A DNA stretch of 10,126 bases from the NCBI GenBank assembly GCA_003164305.1, contig PLSZ01000504.1, forward strand, positions 12,441 to 22,566, in the 5' to 3' direction. Shown here piece after piece: positions 1 to 7,426 of the stretch. A program made the position numbers and the translations under genes. Below the pieces are notes generated by a model. The model was not told the origin of the DNA and made no database searches. It was given only the letters and a program-made list of their open reading frames with translations. The stretch comes from Acetobacteraceae bacterium. GTDB lineage: Bacteria > Pseudomonadota > Alphaproteobacteria > Acetobacterales > Acetobacteraceae. Each line of letters begins with the position of its first letter. Position 1 is the first letter of the stretch.

Positions 1-308
1 GTCATCGACGGAACCAGCGTGAAATGCTGGTACACCATCCCCAGCCCCAACGCATCCGCGTCCGCTGGGCGTTCAATCGCGGCCTCCCGGTTATCGACCA
101 GGAACGATCCGGTGTCGGCGCGGTAGTAGCCCAAAAGGCACTTGACCAAAGTGGATTTGCCGGCGCCGTTTTCGCCTAGCAATCCGTGCACCGTCGCGGG
201 AAGCACTTTCATCGAGACGTCGGTCAACGCGTGGAACGGACCGAAATGCTTGCCGACGCCAATGGCTTCGACGCCGATGGCATGCGTCTCAACAAGGGTT
301 TCGCTCAT
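1..308 (-). CDS. BMP/nucleoside-type ABC transporter ATP-binding protein (N-terminal part)
   Basis: Cytoplasmic ATPase of the importer encoded by the two permease genes and the binding-protein gene upstream; it powers uptake. Only the first 102 residues are in the window; the rest lies beyond position 1. Visible are the Walker A motif GENGAGKST (residues 45-53) and the Q-loop in [12 protein letters not shown] (Q94). The opening '[19 protein letters not shown]' is typical of the first ABC domain of RbsA/NupO-type ATPases, which normally carry two fused ABC domains (about 500 aa). The second domain cannot be checked here. The ATG (308-306) overlaps the TGA of the hydrolase gene as ATGA, so translation is probably coupled. 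The isochorismatase-like gene separates this ATPase from its permeases, which is unusual. Family assignment is firm; the substrate (nucleoside, purine or ureide) is inferred from context. Confidence 0.93.
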   Translation of the reverse strand, partial: MSETLVETHAIGVEAIGVGKHFGPFHALTDVSMKVLPATVHGLLGENGAGKSTLVKCLLGYYRADTGSFLVDNREAAIERPADADALGLGMVYQHFTLVPSM

Positions 309-988
309 GTCAGCGCCGAGATCAGCATCTCGCTGGTGCCGACCGCGCCGAACACACCGCCTTGCATTTTGATCATGTGCAACGCGGCCGCGTGATTGCC
401 GGCATCGGTGGCGCCGCAGCAATCCGCCAGCAACAGGCACTCGTATCCGCGATCGTTGGCGTCGCGCATCGTCGTGTGGACGCAAACGTCGGTGGTGATG
501 CCACTGAGCAGGATGTTGCGGATGCCACGCGTGCGTAGCACCAGTTCCAGATCCGTGGCGTAGAAACTGCCTTTGCCTGGCTTGTCGATGACGATCTCCC
601 CCGGCAACGGAGCCAGTTCCGGAATGATCTCCCACCCCGGCTCGCCGCGCGTCAGGATGCGGCCGCACGGACCCGGATCGCCGATGCCCGCGCCAATGCG
701 GCGAGACCGCCAACGCTTGTTCTCGGGCAGGTCGGACAGGTCGGGACGATGACCTTCCCTTGTATGGATGATGGTGTAGCCAAGCGGGCGCAGCGTGGCC
801 AGGACGCGAGAGATCGGCTCGATCGGCGCGCGGGTCAGCGACAGGTCATAGCCCATCTTATCGACGTAGCCTCCGACGCCGCAGAAATCGGTCTGCATGT
901 CGATGACGATCAGAGCAGTCGTCTCCGGCGCCAGCGATCCGTCGAACGGCCATGGATACGGATCGGCATCGATGCTCAAAATTGTCAT
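305..988 (-). CDS. Isochorismatase-like cysteine amidohydrolase (biuret hydrolase-like)
   Basis: Predicted cytoplasmic hydrolase of 227 aa with the isochorismatase fold. The triad is visible: D30 in VIDMQTDF, K136 in IDKPGKGSF and C169 in TTDVCVHTT. The spacings (106 and 33 residues) equal those I recall for Rhizobium leguminosarum biuret hydrolase BiuH (D36, K142, C175), and Q209 in [10 protein letters not shown] sits where BiuH has its substrate-binding Gln215. This supports hydrolysis of a terminal urea-type amide such as biuret, triuret or another carbamoyl compound, but not one specific substrate. The ATG at 988 is chosen because a GGGAGG ribosome site (999-994) precedes it by 5 nt; the open frame runs further upstream only as a shadow of the permease gene. 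It starts 2 nt after the permease stop and ends in an ATGA overlap with the ATPase gene, so it is made together with the importer. A ureidoacrylate or N-carbamoylsarcosine amidohydrolase role remains possible. Confidence 0.93.
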   Translation of the reverse strand: MTILSIDADPYPWPFDGSLAPETTALIVIDMQTDFCGVGGYVDKMGYDLSLTRAPIEPISRVLATLRPLGYTIIHTREGHRPDLSDLPENKRWRSRRIGAGIGDPGPCGRILTRGEPGWEIIPELAPLPGEIVIDKPGKGSFYATDLELVLRTRGIRNILLSGITTDVCVHTTMRDANDRGYECLLLADCCGATDAGNHAAALHMIKMQGGVFGAVGTSEMLISALT

Positions 989-990
989 GG

Positions 991-1914
991 TCACCTCCCG
1001 ATCGAAAGTTGCCCAGGCATGCCGCGTAGGGAACCGCCGCCGCGGGCGCTGATGATCAGCACGATCAATGTGACGACGTAGGGCGCGGCGTAGAACAGAT
1101 AATAACCCCAGGTGACGCCGACGGTTTGCAGCGATGGCCCGAGTGCTCCCGCCGCGCCGAACAGCAACGAGGCGTAGACGCAATTGATCGGATTCCAACG
1201 CGCGAACACCACCAGCGCCACCGCCATCAATCCCTGGCCGGAGGACAGGCCTTCGTTCCAACTTCCGGGATAATACAGCGACAGGAAGGCTCCGCCGATG
1301 CCGGCGAGGCCGCTGCCGAACGCGGTGGCCAGGAAGCGCGTGCGGTCGATCGGCAAACCCAGAGCCAATGCCGCGTCCTGGCTGTCGCCGACGATGCGGA
1401 TGCGCAATCCCATGCGGGTGGCTCGGAAGAACCAGTGCATCGCGAATGCCGCCGCGATACCAAGGAAGAACAGCGGACTGACCAGCAAGGCGTTGCGCAG
1501 TTGCGGAGAGTCCGACCACCACGCCAGCGGAATGCCCGGCAACAACGGCGCACTGGGCTGCACGTAAGGCTTGCCGAAAAAGAACGCGATGCCGGTGCCG
1601 GCCAGCATGATCGCGATGCCCATCGCCACGTCGTTGACGCGGGCCAACGAACACACGGCGCCGTGCAATCCGCCCAACAGCACGCCCGAGGCGGCGGCGG
1701 CGAGGACGCCGATCCAGGGATTGCCGGTCTCGTACGACGTGGCGTAGCCAACCATCGCGCCCAGTACCAACACGCCCTCATTGCCCAGGTTGATGCGGCC
1801 GGATTTCTCCGTCAGGCACTCGCCCAGGGAAACGAAGAGGAAGGGGGTGCTGACCCGCAGGCTTCCGGCCATCATCGCGCCGGCGACGGTCCCCAGAGGC
1901 CCCAGGTCGGCCAT
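991..1914 (-). CDS. ABC transporter permease, second (short) subunit of BMP-type importer
   Basis: Inner-membrane permease of 307 aa in the branched-chain/ribose/BMP permease superfamily (BPD_transp_2), resembling the NupQ/YufQ partner of nucleoside importers. Visible are the family's N-terminal signature [18 protein letters not shown] (residues 40-57), the cytoplasmic loop [12 protein letters not shown] (176-187) and [22 protein letters not shown] (221-242), amid about eight to ten hydrophobic segments. It should pair with the longer permease upstream. The ATG at 1914 overlaps that gene's TGA by one base (TGATG), which fixes the start and implies coupled translation; the frame is open further upstream but only as a shadow of the other permease. 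It ends 2 nt before the hydrolase gene, and its last codons contain that gene's ribosome site. Length is normal for the family. Substrate not determined. Confidence 0.95.
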   Translation of the reverse strand: MADLGPLGTVAGAMMAGSLRVSTPFLFVSLGECLTEKSGRINLGNEGVLVLGAMVGYATSYETGNPWIGVLAAAASGVLLGGLHGAVCSLARVNDVAMGIAIMLAGTGIAFFFGKPYVQPSAPLLPGIPLAWWSDSPQLRNALLVSPLFFLGIAAAFAMHWFFRATRMGLRIRIVGDSQDAALALGLPIDRTRFLATAFGSGLAGIGGAFLSLYYPGSWNEGLSSGQGLMAVALVVFARWNPINCVYASLLFGAAGALGPSLQTVGVTWGYYLFYAAPYVVTLIVLIISARGGGSLRGMPGQLSIGR

Positions 1915-3023
1915 CAGGTGTCCCCGCGCGGCTGGAACCAGCGAATGCGGCCATACAGCGTGTCGCTGGCCAGGATCGAAACGAAGATCATGCCTTGCAG
2001 CACCTGCACCGTGGCGTCGGGCAGGCCCATGCGCCGCTGCAACAGGCCACCGGCCGCGCCCAGACCGCCCAGAAGCACCGCCATGGGCATGATCGCCAGT
2101 GGATTGAAGCGGGCGAGGAAGGCGATGAGGATGCCGGTGTAGCCATAGCCGGCGGCCAGAGACGCATTGGCGCGGCCAAGTTCCGCGGCGACCTCGATGG
2201 TGCCCGCGAGGCCCGCGCAGGCGCCGCCCAGAGCCGACGCCATGATGATCAGCCGAGCGACCGGCAAGCCCTGCAATTGCGCGGCGCGGATGTTGCCGCC
2301 GGTGACGCGGCCGGCGAACCCGATGCCGGTCCGGTAGATCAGCACCCAACACAACACGCAGGCGAGGACTCCCACCGGTATGCCCGGATGCACGTCCAGC
2401 CAGGGCACCGTGCCCAGCATGTTGTCGTCGCCGATGCCGTAAGTGGAGGGTTTGTTGAGGCTGGCGGGATCGCGGAAGATGCCCTCGACCAGGTGGTTGA
2501 AGATCGCCATGCCGATATAAGCCAGCACCAGGCTGGCGATTGTCTCATTCACGCCGAGCCGGGCGCGCAGGTAGCCGGTGAGGCCGATCCACGCCCCACC
2601 CATCGCGGCGCCGGCGATCGCCATGACGGTCCATACCAGCAACGGATTGGTGTGGATCAGCGGCAGCGCCGCGACGGTCGCCGCCAGGCCGCCGAGGACA
2701 ACCGCGGCCTCGCCACCAATGATGACGAGACCGAGTTGACCGGGCAGCGCGACGCACAAGGCCGTTAGTAGCAGAGGCGCGGCGCGTTGCAACGTGTTCT
2801 GCAACGAGAACCAACTGCCGAACGCACCGCGCCAGACCAGATCGAGGAAGTCGGCCGGCGACTGCCCCAAGGTCAGCAGAAAGATCGAGAACAACGCCAC
2901 CGCCGCCATCAAAGCGATCAACGGGGCCAGCAGCGCCTCCAGCAAATGGCGCCACTTGTAGCTCTGGTCGCCGCCAGCCGTCCGAACGGCGGGCGTGGCG
3001 GCGATGGCGGTGGCCTCGCTCAT
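1914..3023 (-). CDS. ABC transporter permease, first (long) subunit of BMP-type importer
   Basis: Inner-membrane permease of 369 aa, like the NupP/YufP subunit of BMP-dependent nucleoside importers. It has a cytoplasmic N-terminus of about 25 residues, a first membrane segment at roughly 28-52, and a typical core with LGLVIIGGEAAVVLGGLAA (about 98-116). The C-terminal stretch GYGYTGILIAFLARFNPLAIMPMAVL (roughly 292-318) matches the superfamily pattern. The ATG at 3023 follows a TAAGG sequence made by the stop of the binding-protein gene 9 nt upstream, which serves as the ribosome site. Its TGA overlaps the next permease start by one base. Heterodimer formation with the short permease is known for the family and inferred here from gene pairing. 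The substrate is likely a nucleoside, nucleobase or ureide. Confidence 0.95.
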   Translation of the reverse strand: MSEATAIAATPAVRTAGGDQSYKWRHLLEALLAPLIALMAAVALFSIFLLTLGQSPADFLDLVWRGAFGSWFSLQNTLQRAAPLLLTALCVALPGQLGLVIIGGEAAVVLGGLAATVAALPLIHTNPLLVWTVMAIAGAAMGGAWIGLTGYLRARLGVNETIASLVLAYIGMAIFNHLVEGIFRDPASLNKPSTYGIGDDNMLGTVPWLDVHPGIPVGVLACVLCWVLIYRTGIGFAGRVTGGNIRAAQLQGLPVARLIIMASALGGACAGLAGTIEVAAELGRANASLAAGYGYTGILIAFLARFNPLAIMPMAVLLGGLGAAGGLLQRRMGLPDATVQVLQGMIFVSILASDTLYGRIRWFQPRGDT

Positions 3024-3032
3024 GATGCGGCC

Positions 3033-4142
3033 TTAGGCGAGCGCGCCGTTCACGCCCTCGACCAGATAGTTCTGCGACTCCAACTCCACCGCGGTTTCCG
3101 GGAACGACTTGCCGGCGGGGATCACGACGTTGCCCTTGTTGTCCTTCATTGGGCCTTTGAACACCGCGAAACCGCCCTTCATGATTTCCGCCTTCACGGA
3201 ATCGACGTTCTTGCGGCCCGCCGCGTTAAGTCCGGGCCCGTATGGCGACATCTTGATGAAGCCCTCCTTCAGTCCGCCGCGCACGAAGTTCGGCAACGGC
3301 TTGCCGCCCTGCTCATCGGCGAGGAACTGCTTATAAACGGTGATCCAGTTCCATTCGGCGCCTGTCAGATAGCCCTTCGGCGCCAGCTTCGCCTGATCGA
3401 CGTGATAGCCGCAGACGAATATGCCGCGTCGCTCGGCGGTCTCCATGATCACCTTGGGGCTATCGACATGGCAGGTCAGCACGTCGCTCCCCTGGTCGAT
3501 GAGGCTGTTCGCGGCCTCGGCTTCCTTGACCGGCATCGACCACTCGCCGGTGAAGATCACGGTGGTGGTGATGGACGGATCGACCGATCTGGCACCGAGG
3601 GCGAAACTGTTGACGTTGATCAGCACCTGCGGGATCGGCTTGGCGGCGATGAAGCCGAGTTTCTTCGATTTCGTCGCATAGGCGGCGGCGATGCCATTAA
3701 GATACTGCCCCATCCCGATATAGCCGAAATACGACCCGGTATTCATCGGATCCTTGTTTGTCCACAGCCCGCCGCAATGGCGGAACTGAATATCCTTATA
3801 TTTAACGGCCATCTTCAACATGTACGGGTCGAAATAACCGAAGCTGGTCGGGAACAGCAGAGTCGCGCCGTCCAGCTTGATCATGCTCTCCATCGTCTTG
3901 GAGACATCGTCGGTTTCTGGAACTTTCTCCTCCTCGACGATTTTCACGCCCGGCATTTTCTTCAGCATCGCGGCGGCTTCGGCATGCGCCTGGTTGTAGC
4001 CGTAATCGTCTTTCGGCCCGACATAGATAAAGCCGATCACGAGGTCCTTCGCCTGGGCTGGCTGCACTGCCAGGCCCGTGGCCGCGGCGGCGCCAAGTCC
4101 GCCCAATACGGTGCGACGTGATACGACGGGATGCCGATGCAT
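3033..4142 (-). CDS. BMP-family ABC transporter substrate-binding protein with Tat signal
   Basis: Periplasmic ligand-binding protein of 369 aa, first gene of the importer operon. The N-terminus has a twin-arginine signal: SRRTVLGG at residues 8-15, a hydrophobic stretch, then an AQA cleavage site near residue 31. There is no lipobox cysteine, so the protein should be soluble rather than lipid-anchored. The mature part starts KDLVIGFIYVGPKDDYGYNQAH, the usual BMP (PF02608) opening. Later stretches GSDVLTCHVDSPKVIMETAE and YHVDQAKLAP match the second lobe. Known BMP proteins bind nucleosides or purines such as guanosine and adenine; with a urate pathway next door, a purine or ureide ligand is likely here. 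An AAGGAG ribosome site (4156-4151) lies 8 nt before the ATG, supporting this start. Tat export suggests folding before export, which is less common in this family. Confidence 0.94.
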   Translation of the reverse strand: MHRHPVVSRRTVLGGLGAAAATGLAVQPAQAKDLVIGFIYVGPKDDYGYNQAHAEAAAMLKKMPGVKIVEEEKVPETDDVSKTMESMIKLDGATLLFPTSFGYFDPYMLKMAVKYKDIQFRHCGGLWTNKDPMNTGSYFGYIGMGQYLNGIAAAYATKSKKLGFIAAKPIPQVLINVNSFALGARSVDPSITTTVIFTGEWSMPVKEAEAANSLIDQGSDVLTCHVDSPKVIMETAERRGIFVCGYHVDQAKLAPKGYLTGAEWNWITVYKQFLADEQGGKPLPNFVRGGLKEGFIKMSPYGPGLNAAGRKNVDSVKAEIMKGGFAVFKGPMKDNKGNVVIPAGKSFPETAVELESQNYLVEGVNGALA

Positions 4143-4506
4143 GCGGTATTCTCCTTTTTGGCGCGGCTCTTAGCGGCGCGGCACGATGAATGACCGACAC
4201 GGACGGGTGTTCGTGCCGGCGTGGACCCCGCGAACGCCACGCAAGCCATATGCCAACCGGTGCGCGGGAGGCCTCCGCGCCGTTGGCAGAAGGGAGTTGT
4301 AACAAATATGACCCATTTCTAGCCAATTGATTACAGATTGATCTCTGGTCGGCTACGTTCTGAACGGCACTAAACGGCATGCCAATATGGTGGGCGGTGG
4401 GTTGGTGCCGTGATTGAAATCGGAGCGGAGGCTGCATCCATCGCGAAAGTCCGGTCGCGCGCGGTTTTCCCGACCCGCGAGGCCGTTCATGGCGGGGCAG
4501 TGCATA

Positions 4507-4517
4507 AATGTCACATT
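4507..4517. promoter_or_regulatory. Possible operator, AATGTCACATT palindrome
   Basis: A perfect 5-bp inverted repeat around one central base, about 205 bp upstream of the channel gene and 365 bp upstream of the importer gene. It resembles the short dyads used by GntR- or MarR-type regulators, but no regulator gene is in the window and the match could be chance in 580 bp. Confidence 0.25.
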
Positions 4518-4581
4518 GCGCTCCCTAAGACACGGTTCCCCTGCCCGTGGCATGTCAATTGCTTCGCGTCGATGAAGAGAC

Positions 4582-4599
4582 CGCCGGCATATGGCGGCG
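4582..4599. promoter_or_regulatory. Possible operator, near-perfect 18-bp palindrome
   Basis: CGCCGGCATATGGCGGCG is symmetric around CATATG with a single mismatched pair. It ends 123 bp before the start codon of the outer-membrane channel gene, a reasonable place for a regulator site or a leader hairpin. No experimental or comparative support is available. Confidence 0.3.
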
Positions 4600-4722
4600 A
4601 TGGAGGGGATGTTCTCGAACCAAGACGTCATGGGGGCGGTTTCCTCATGGAATGACGCGGCCGGGCCGAATCGTTCCGGAAAGAAACCGACGGGTTAACG
4701 AGAACAAAGGACAGACAGGATC

Positions 4723-5607
4723 ATGAAGCGAATTTTGATGGCGGCCGCGGCGGCCTTGGGGCTTATCGCGGGGCAGGCGCACGCGCAGGGCTTCAGCGAC
4801 ACATCGGTCGGCGTCCGCGATGGCTGGAGCATCTCCAATCCCGGCGCCCCTTCGGTGGCGGCTCGCGACGTGAACAAGATTATCGTGAACGTCGGGCATT
4901 TCGATGTTTGGGACTACGGCACGAACTTCTTCAACGTCGATGCGCTGTTCTCCAACGCCAATGAGCCCGCGTACGCCATCGGCAACGGTAATTCGGGCGG
5001 TGGTTCGACGGAGTTCTACGCCGTGTATCGTGCTCAATTGAGCCCCGATAAGATTTTTGGGATCAATACCAAGTTCGGCCCGTTCACCGCGATTAATTTC
5101 GAATTCGGCGGTGACGCCGAAGCGGAAGACACGCAGTTCGCGCCGGACAAGAAGCTGCTCGTCGCCGGCCCGAACTTCAACATCGGCCTGCCCGCCGGCT
5201 TCCTGAATATCGGCATCCATGTGTCGAAGGAATGGAACAACAACGGGTTTTGCGCCAGTGCCTGCACCGTGCCAGGTGGCCCGATCAGTTTCCATGCGAC
5301 GCCGGAGTTCGAGTTCGTCTGGTTCTACAGCCTTAAAGGACTCGTTGGGATTCCGCTGGACTTCAAAGGTTTCATGAACATCGTGCTGCCGAAGGGGAAG
5401 ACCGGCTTCGGCGGTCAGACCGTGACGGAAGTTCTGGCGGTTCCCAGAGTAAGCCTGGACGTTGGCACGATGCTGTTCAACAAGCCACATAAGCCCGACG
5501 TGTATTTCCAGGTCGAACTGTGGGAAAACAAGTTCGGCAACGACCATACCAAAACATCGGGATCGGAAGAGGTCGCGCCGGAGTTCGGCATCGAAATGCA
5601 CTTCTGA
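4723..5607 (+). CDS. Tsx-like outer-membrane (nucleoside-specific) channel protein
   Basis: Exported protein of 294 aa. A Sec signal peptide covers residues 1-21 (KR start, alanine-rich core, AHA cleavage site). The mature part alternates short polar and aromatic strands and ends in EFGIEMHF, a terminal phenylalanine typical of BAM-inserted beta-barrels. By eye, several stretches follow the order of E. coli Tsx/OmpK (PF03502): HFDVWDYGTNFFNVDAL, then LSPDKIFG with FGPFTAINFEFGGD, then GPNFNIGLPAGFLNIGIHV followed by KEWNNNG. Tsx admits nucleosides across the outer membrane, which suits the first gene of a urate operon. The similarity is distant and judged without a profile search; a generic outer-membrane protein is the alternative. 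Two cysteines (in CASAC) lie in a probable loop. Weak ribosome sites (AGGA) lie at 2 and 11 nt from the ATG. The urate genes start 98 nt downstream. Confidence 0.72.
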   Translation: MKRILMAAAAALGLIAGQAHAQGFSDTSVGVRDGWSISNPGAPSVAARDVNKIIVNVGHFDVWDYGTNFFNVDALFSNANEPAYAIGNGNSGGGSTEFYAVYRAQLSPDKIFGINTKFGPFTAINFEFGGDAEAEDTQFAPDKKLLVAGPNFNIGLPAGFLNIGIHVSKEWNNNGFCASACTVPGGPISFHATPEFEFVWFYSLKGLVGIPLDFKGFMNIVLPKGKTGFGGQTVTEVLAVPRVSLDVGTMLFNKPHKPDVYFQVELWENKFGNDHTKTSGSEEVAPEFGIEMHF

Positions 5608-5629
5608 TATCGTTCGGAGGTCAGTGTAT

Positions 5630-5669
5630 CGTGATCGCCCTGGTCCCCTCGCGGGAGCAGGGCGTCACG
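5630..5669 (+). other. Intergenic hairpin upstream of puuD
   Basis: Left arm CGTGA-T-CGCCCTG (5630-5642) pairs with CAGGGCGTCACG (5658-5669): 12 base pairs with one bulged T, and a GC-rich loop that can pair further. No T-run follows on either strand, so it is not a standard intrinsic terminator. It could modulate expression between the channel gene and puuD, for example as a processing or stability hairpin. It also covers a possible short leader frame. Confidence 0.55.
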
Positions 5670-5705
5670 CGTTAAGCATCAATCAAACGGGCCGGGCCTG
5701 AGTTC

Positions 5706-6923
5706 ATGGACATTTATAGGGCACTCGACTGGGGCGTGTTACTCGACTGGGTCAGCCTTCTGTTGCGCTGGACCCATGTGGTGGCCGCGATTGCCTGGAT
5801 CGGTTCCTCATTTTATTTCATCGCGCTCGACGCAAGCTTACGGCCAAATCCCAGGCTCGATCCGCGGGTCAGCGGCGACACCTGGCAGGTGCATGGCGGC
5901 GGATTCTATCAGATCCAGAAATACGTGGTCGCGCCGGAGTTCCTCCCATCGCATCTGCATTGGTTCAAGTGGGAAGCGTATTCCACCTGGATTTTCGGCT
6001 TCGCGCTGCTGGTGACGACGTATTACGCCAACCCAACTGTCTATCTGCTCGACGCCGCCGTCTCGAATATCGAGCCTTTGGACGCGGTGCCGCTGGCGCT
6101 TGGCTCTTTGGTACTTGGCTGGATCGGCTACGATCAACTGTGCCGCTCCTGGATCGGCAAGGACACCGCGCGGCTGGCGAGTTGCGGCTTCGCGTTGCTG
6201 GTGCTGATCACCTATGGATTTTGCCATGTGTTCAGTGGCCGCGGCGCGTTTCTGCAGGTCGGCGCTCTGGTCGGAACGATCATGGCCGGCAACGTGCTGT
6301 TCATCATCATTCCAAACCAGAAGAAGACCGTCGATGCGTTGATCGCAGGCCGCGAGCCCGACGCGATCTGGGGATATCAGGCGAAGCAGCGCTCGGTTCA
6401 CAACAACTACCTGACGTTGCCGGTCGTGTTCGTCATGCTCAGCAATCACTATTCGTTCACCTATCAGACGAAGTGGAACTGGCTGATCCTGGCGAGCATC
6501 TTCATCGCGAGCTTCCTGGTGCGGCACTATTTCAACACGATGCACACGGGCGCCAAACCGGATTGGCGGTTGTGGCCGGCCGCAGCGGTGCCGGTGATGC
6601 TCGCGGCGCTGATTACGTTGATCGACAGTTACAGCCCGCCGACAACCACCGCGGAAAAACCTGTCAGCTTCACCGAAGTGCGGATCATCGTCGATCAACG
6701 CTGCCACATCTGTCATTCGGCGCATCCGAAGTTCCCTGCGTTTTCGGAGCCTCCGAAGGGTGTGATGTTCGACACGCCCGCGCAGATTCTGCAATATTCC
6801 AAGCAGATTTATGCCCAGGCGGTGAAGACTCATACGATGCCATTGAACAATCTCACCGAGATCACGGAAGCCGAGCGGGCCGCGCTTGGTTCCTGGATCA
6901 CAGCGGGTTCGAGGACGAATTGA
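5706..6923 (+). CDS. puuD: Membrane urate oxidase (urate hydroxylase) with cytochrome c domain
   Basis: Oxidises urate to 5-hydroxyisourate at the inner membrane, passing electrons to its own c-type haem and on to the respiratory chain instead of making hydrogen peroxide as uricase does. The protein has 405 aa. An N-terminal membrane domain of about eight helices (first at about 16-41, RWTHVVAAIAWIGSSFYFIALD) carries conserved histidines (H24, H63, H84). A C-terminal periplasmic cytochrome c domain has CHICH (residues 333-337, a CXXCH haem site) and M378 in HTMPLNN as the likely axial ligand. Length and architecture match described PuuD proteins. It is followed directly by OHCU decarboxylase and 5-hydroxyisourate hydrolase, which process its product. 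The ATG lacks a good ribosome site; upstream coupling or leader control is possible. Confidence 0.96.
   Translation: MDIYRALDWGVLLDWVSLLLRWTHVVAAIAWIGSSFYFIALDASLRPNPRLDPRVSGDTWQVHGGGFYQIQKYVVAPEFLPSHLHWFKWEAYSTWIFGFALLVTTYYANPTVYLLDAAVSNIEPLDAVPLALGSLVLGWIGYDQLCRSWIGKDTARLASCGFALLVLITYGFCHVFSGRGAFLQVGALVGTIMAGNVLFIIIPNQKKTVDALIAGREPDAIWGYQAKQRSVHNNYLTLPVVFVMLSNHYSFTYQTKWNWLILASIFIASFLVRHYFNTMHTGAKPDWRLWPAAAVPVMLAALITLIDSYSPPTTTAEKPVSFTEVRIIVDQRCHICHSAHPKFPAFSEPPKGVMFDTPAQILQYSKQIYAQAVKTHTMPLNNLTEITEAERAALGSWITAGSRTN
6911..6915 (+). promoter_or_regulatory. Ribosome binding site GAGGA for a TTG start
   Basis: GAGGA inside the last codons of puuD lies 4 nt before TTG at 6920. No ATG or GTG start fits the conserved N-terminus of the next gene, so this site decides the TTG call. 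Confidence 0.7.
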
Positions 6924-7426
6924 GCATCGACCTGGACACGGTCAACACGCTCGGCGTGGATGCGTTTGTCGCCCGTTTTGGCGGCATCTTCGAACATTCC
7001 CCCTGGGTCGCGCGCGCCGCCTACGCGGGCCGTCCCTTCGCGTCGGTGCCCGCGTTGCACGCGACGATGGTTTCGGTCGTAGCGAACTCCGGCGCCGAGC
7101 GGCAGTTGACATTGTTGCGGGCGCATCCGGAACTCGCTCGCCCGGGTCCCTTGACGCAAGCGTCGTCGTCCGAGCAAGGCGGCATGGGGCTGGACCGCCT
7201 GGCGGCCGATGAGGCGGCGGCGTTCGACAGGCTAAACGCCGCCTATCGCACGCGGTTCGGCTTTCCGTTCATCATCGCGGTTCGGGGTCAACGCGACCGG
7301 ACCGCGATTTTGGCCGCGCTGACCTCAAGGATTCAAAACTCACCGGAGCAGGAAATGGCGGCCTCACTCGCCGAAGTCGCGAAGATCGCGCATTTCCGTC
7401 TCGACGACCTGATCCATGGCAAGTGA
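6920..7426 (+). CDS. 2-oxo-4-hydroxy-4-carboxy-5-ureidoimidazoline (OHCU) decarboxylase
   Basis: Third enzyme of urate breakdown: decarboxylates OHCU to S-(+)-allantoin in the cytoplasm. The protein has 168 aa, normal for the family (about 160-175). Key stretches: ARFGGIFEHSPWVARAAY (18-35), RAHPELARPG with the catalytic histidine H69, SSSEQGGMGL with E85 as the likely second catalytic residue, and FGFPFIIAVRG near the C-terminus. No ATG is suitably placed. TTG at 6920 gives the expected N-terminus (SIDLDTVNTLG), overlaps the puuD TGA as TTGA and has a GAGGA site, so translation is probably coupled to puuD. A longer open frame running back into puuD is a shadow. It overlaps the next gene by 11 nt. 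Its sequence has no sign of fusion or damage. Confidence 0.94.
   Translation: MSIDLDTVNTLGVDAFVARFGGIFEHSPWVARAAYAGRPFASVPALHATMVSVVANSGAERQLTLLRAHPELARPGPLTQASSSEQGGMGLDRLAADEAAAFDRLNAAYRTRFGFPFIIAVRGQRDRTAILAALTSRIQNSPEQEMAASLAEVAKIAHFRLDDLIHGK

Larger units (their letters stand above)
4143..4722. promoter_or_regulatory. 580-bp divergent intergenic region with AT-rich patch and palindromes
   Basis: No convincing gene: two open frames of 81 and 92 codons overlap here on opposite strands without good ribosome sites. It must hold the start signals of the leftward importer operon and the rightward channel/urate operon. The only clearly AT-rich part is about 4296-4345, and it contains an ATTGAT direct repeat at 4326-4331 and 4337-4342 (11-bp period, one helix turn). 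Palindromes seen: TTGTAACAA (4297-4305), GGCATGCC (4376-4383), AATGTCACATT (4507-4517) and CGCCGGCATATGGCGGCG (4582-4599, one mismatched pair). A GGCGCGGC direct repeat (4160-4167, 4175-4182) and a small GCGTGG/CCACGC inverted repeat (4219-4242) lie in the leader of the importer operon. No -35/-10 pair is good enough to call on either strand. Confidence 0.5.

Noticed and set aside
305..1654. 449-codon open frame extending the first hydrolase upstream
   Set aside because: The extra N-terminal part is low-complexity, arginine-rich and lies across the permease gene in another frame; the true start at 988 has a ribosome site and matches the family.
1126..2142. 338-codon plus-strand open frame
   Set aside because: Antisense to both permeases, Arg/Gln/Ala-rich with no recognisable domain; a product of GC-biased codons.
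991..2352. Longer version of the short permease (453 codons)
   Set aside because: The extension overlaps the long permease and is arginine/glycine-rich; the TGATG junction at 1914 gives the normal family start.
2787..4121. 444-codon plus-strand open frame
   Set aside because: Exactly antisense to the binding-protein gene, histidine/arginine-rich composition without motifs.
4262..4280. GGAGGCCTCC-centred inverted repeat as a terminator
   Set aside because: Lies in a promoter-type region with no T-run on either strand and no gene ending nearby; one inserted base breaks the stem.
4353..4655. Two short opposing open frames in the divergent intergenic region
   Set aside because: They overlap each other, lack ribosome sites and have no recognisable protein features.
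5838..6833. 331-codon minus-strand open frame inside puuD
   Set aside because: Shadow of puuD; composition rich in Arg/Gln/His and no domain.
5960..6919. Apparent fusion of a long N-terminal extension to OHCU decarboxylase
   Set aside because: This part is puuD read in another frame; puuD itself is intact with all motifs.
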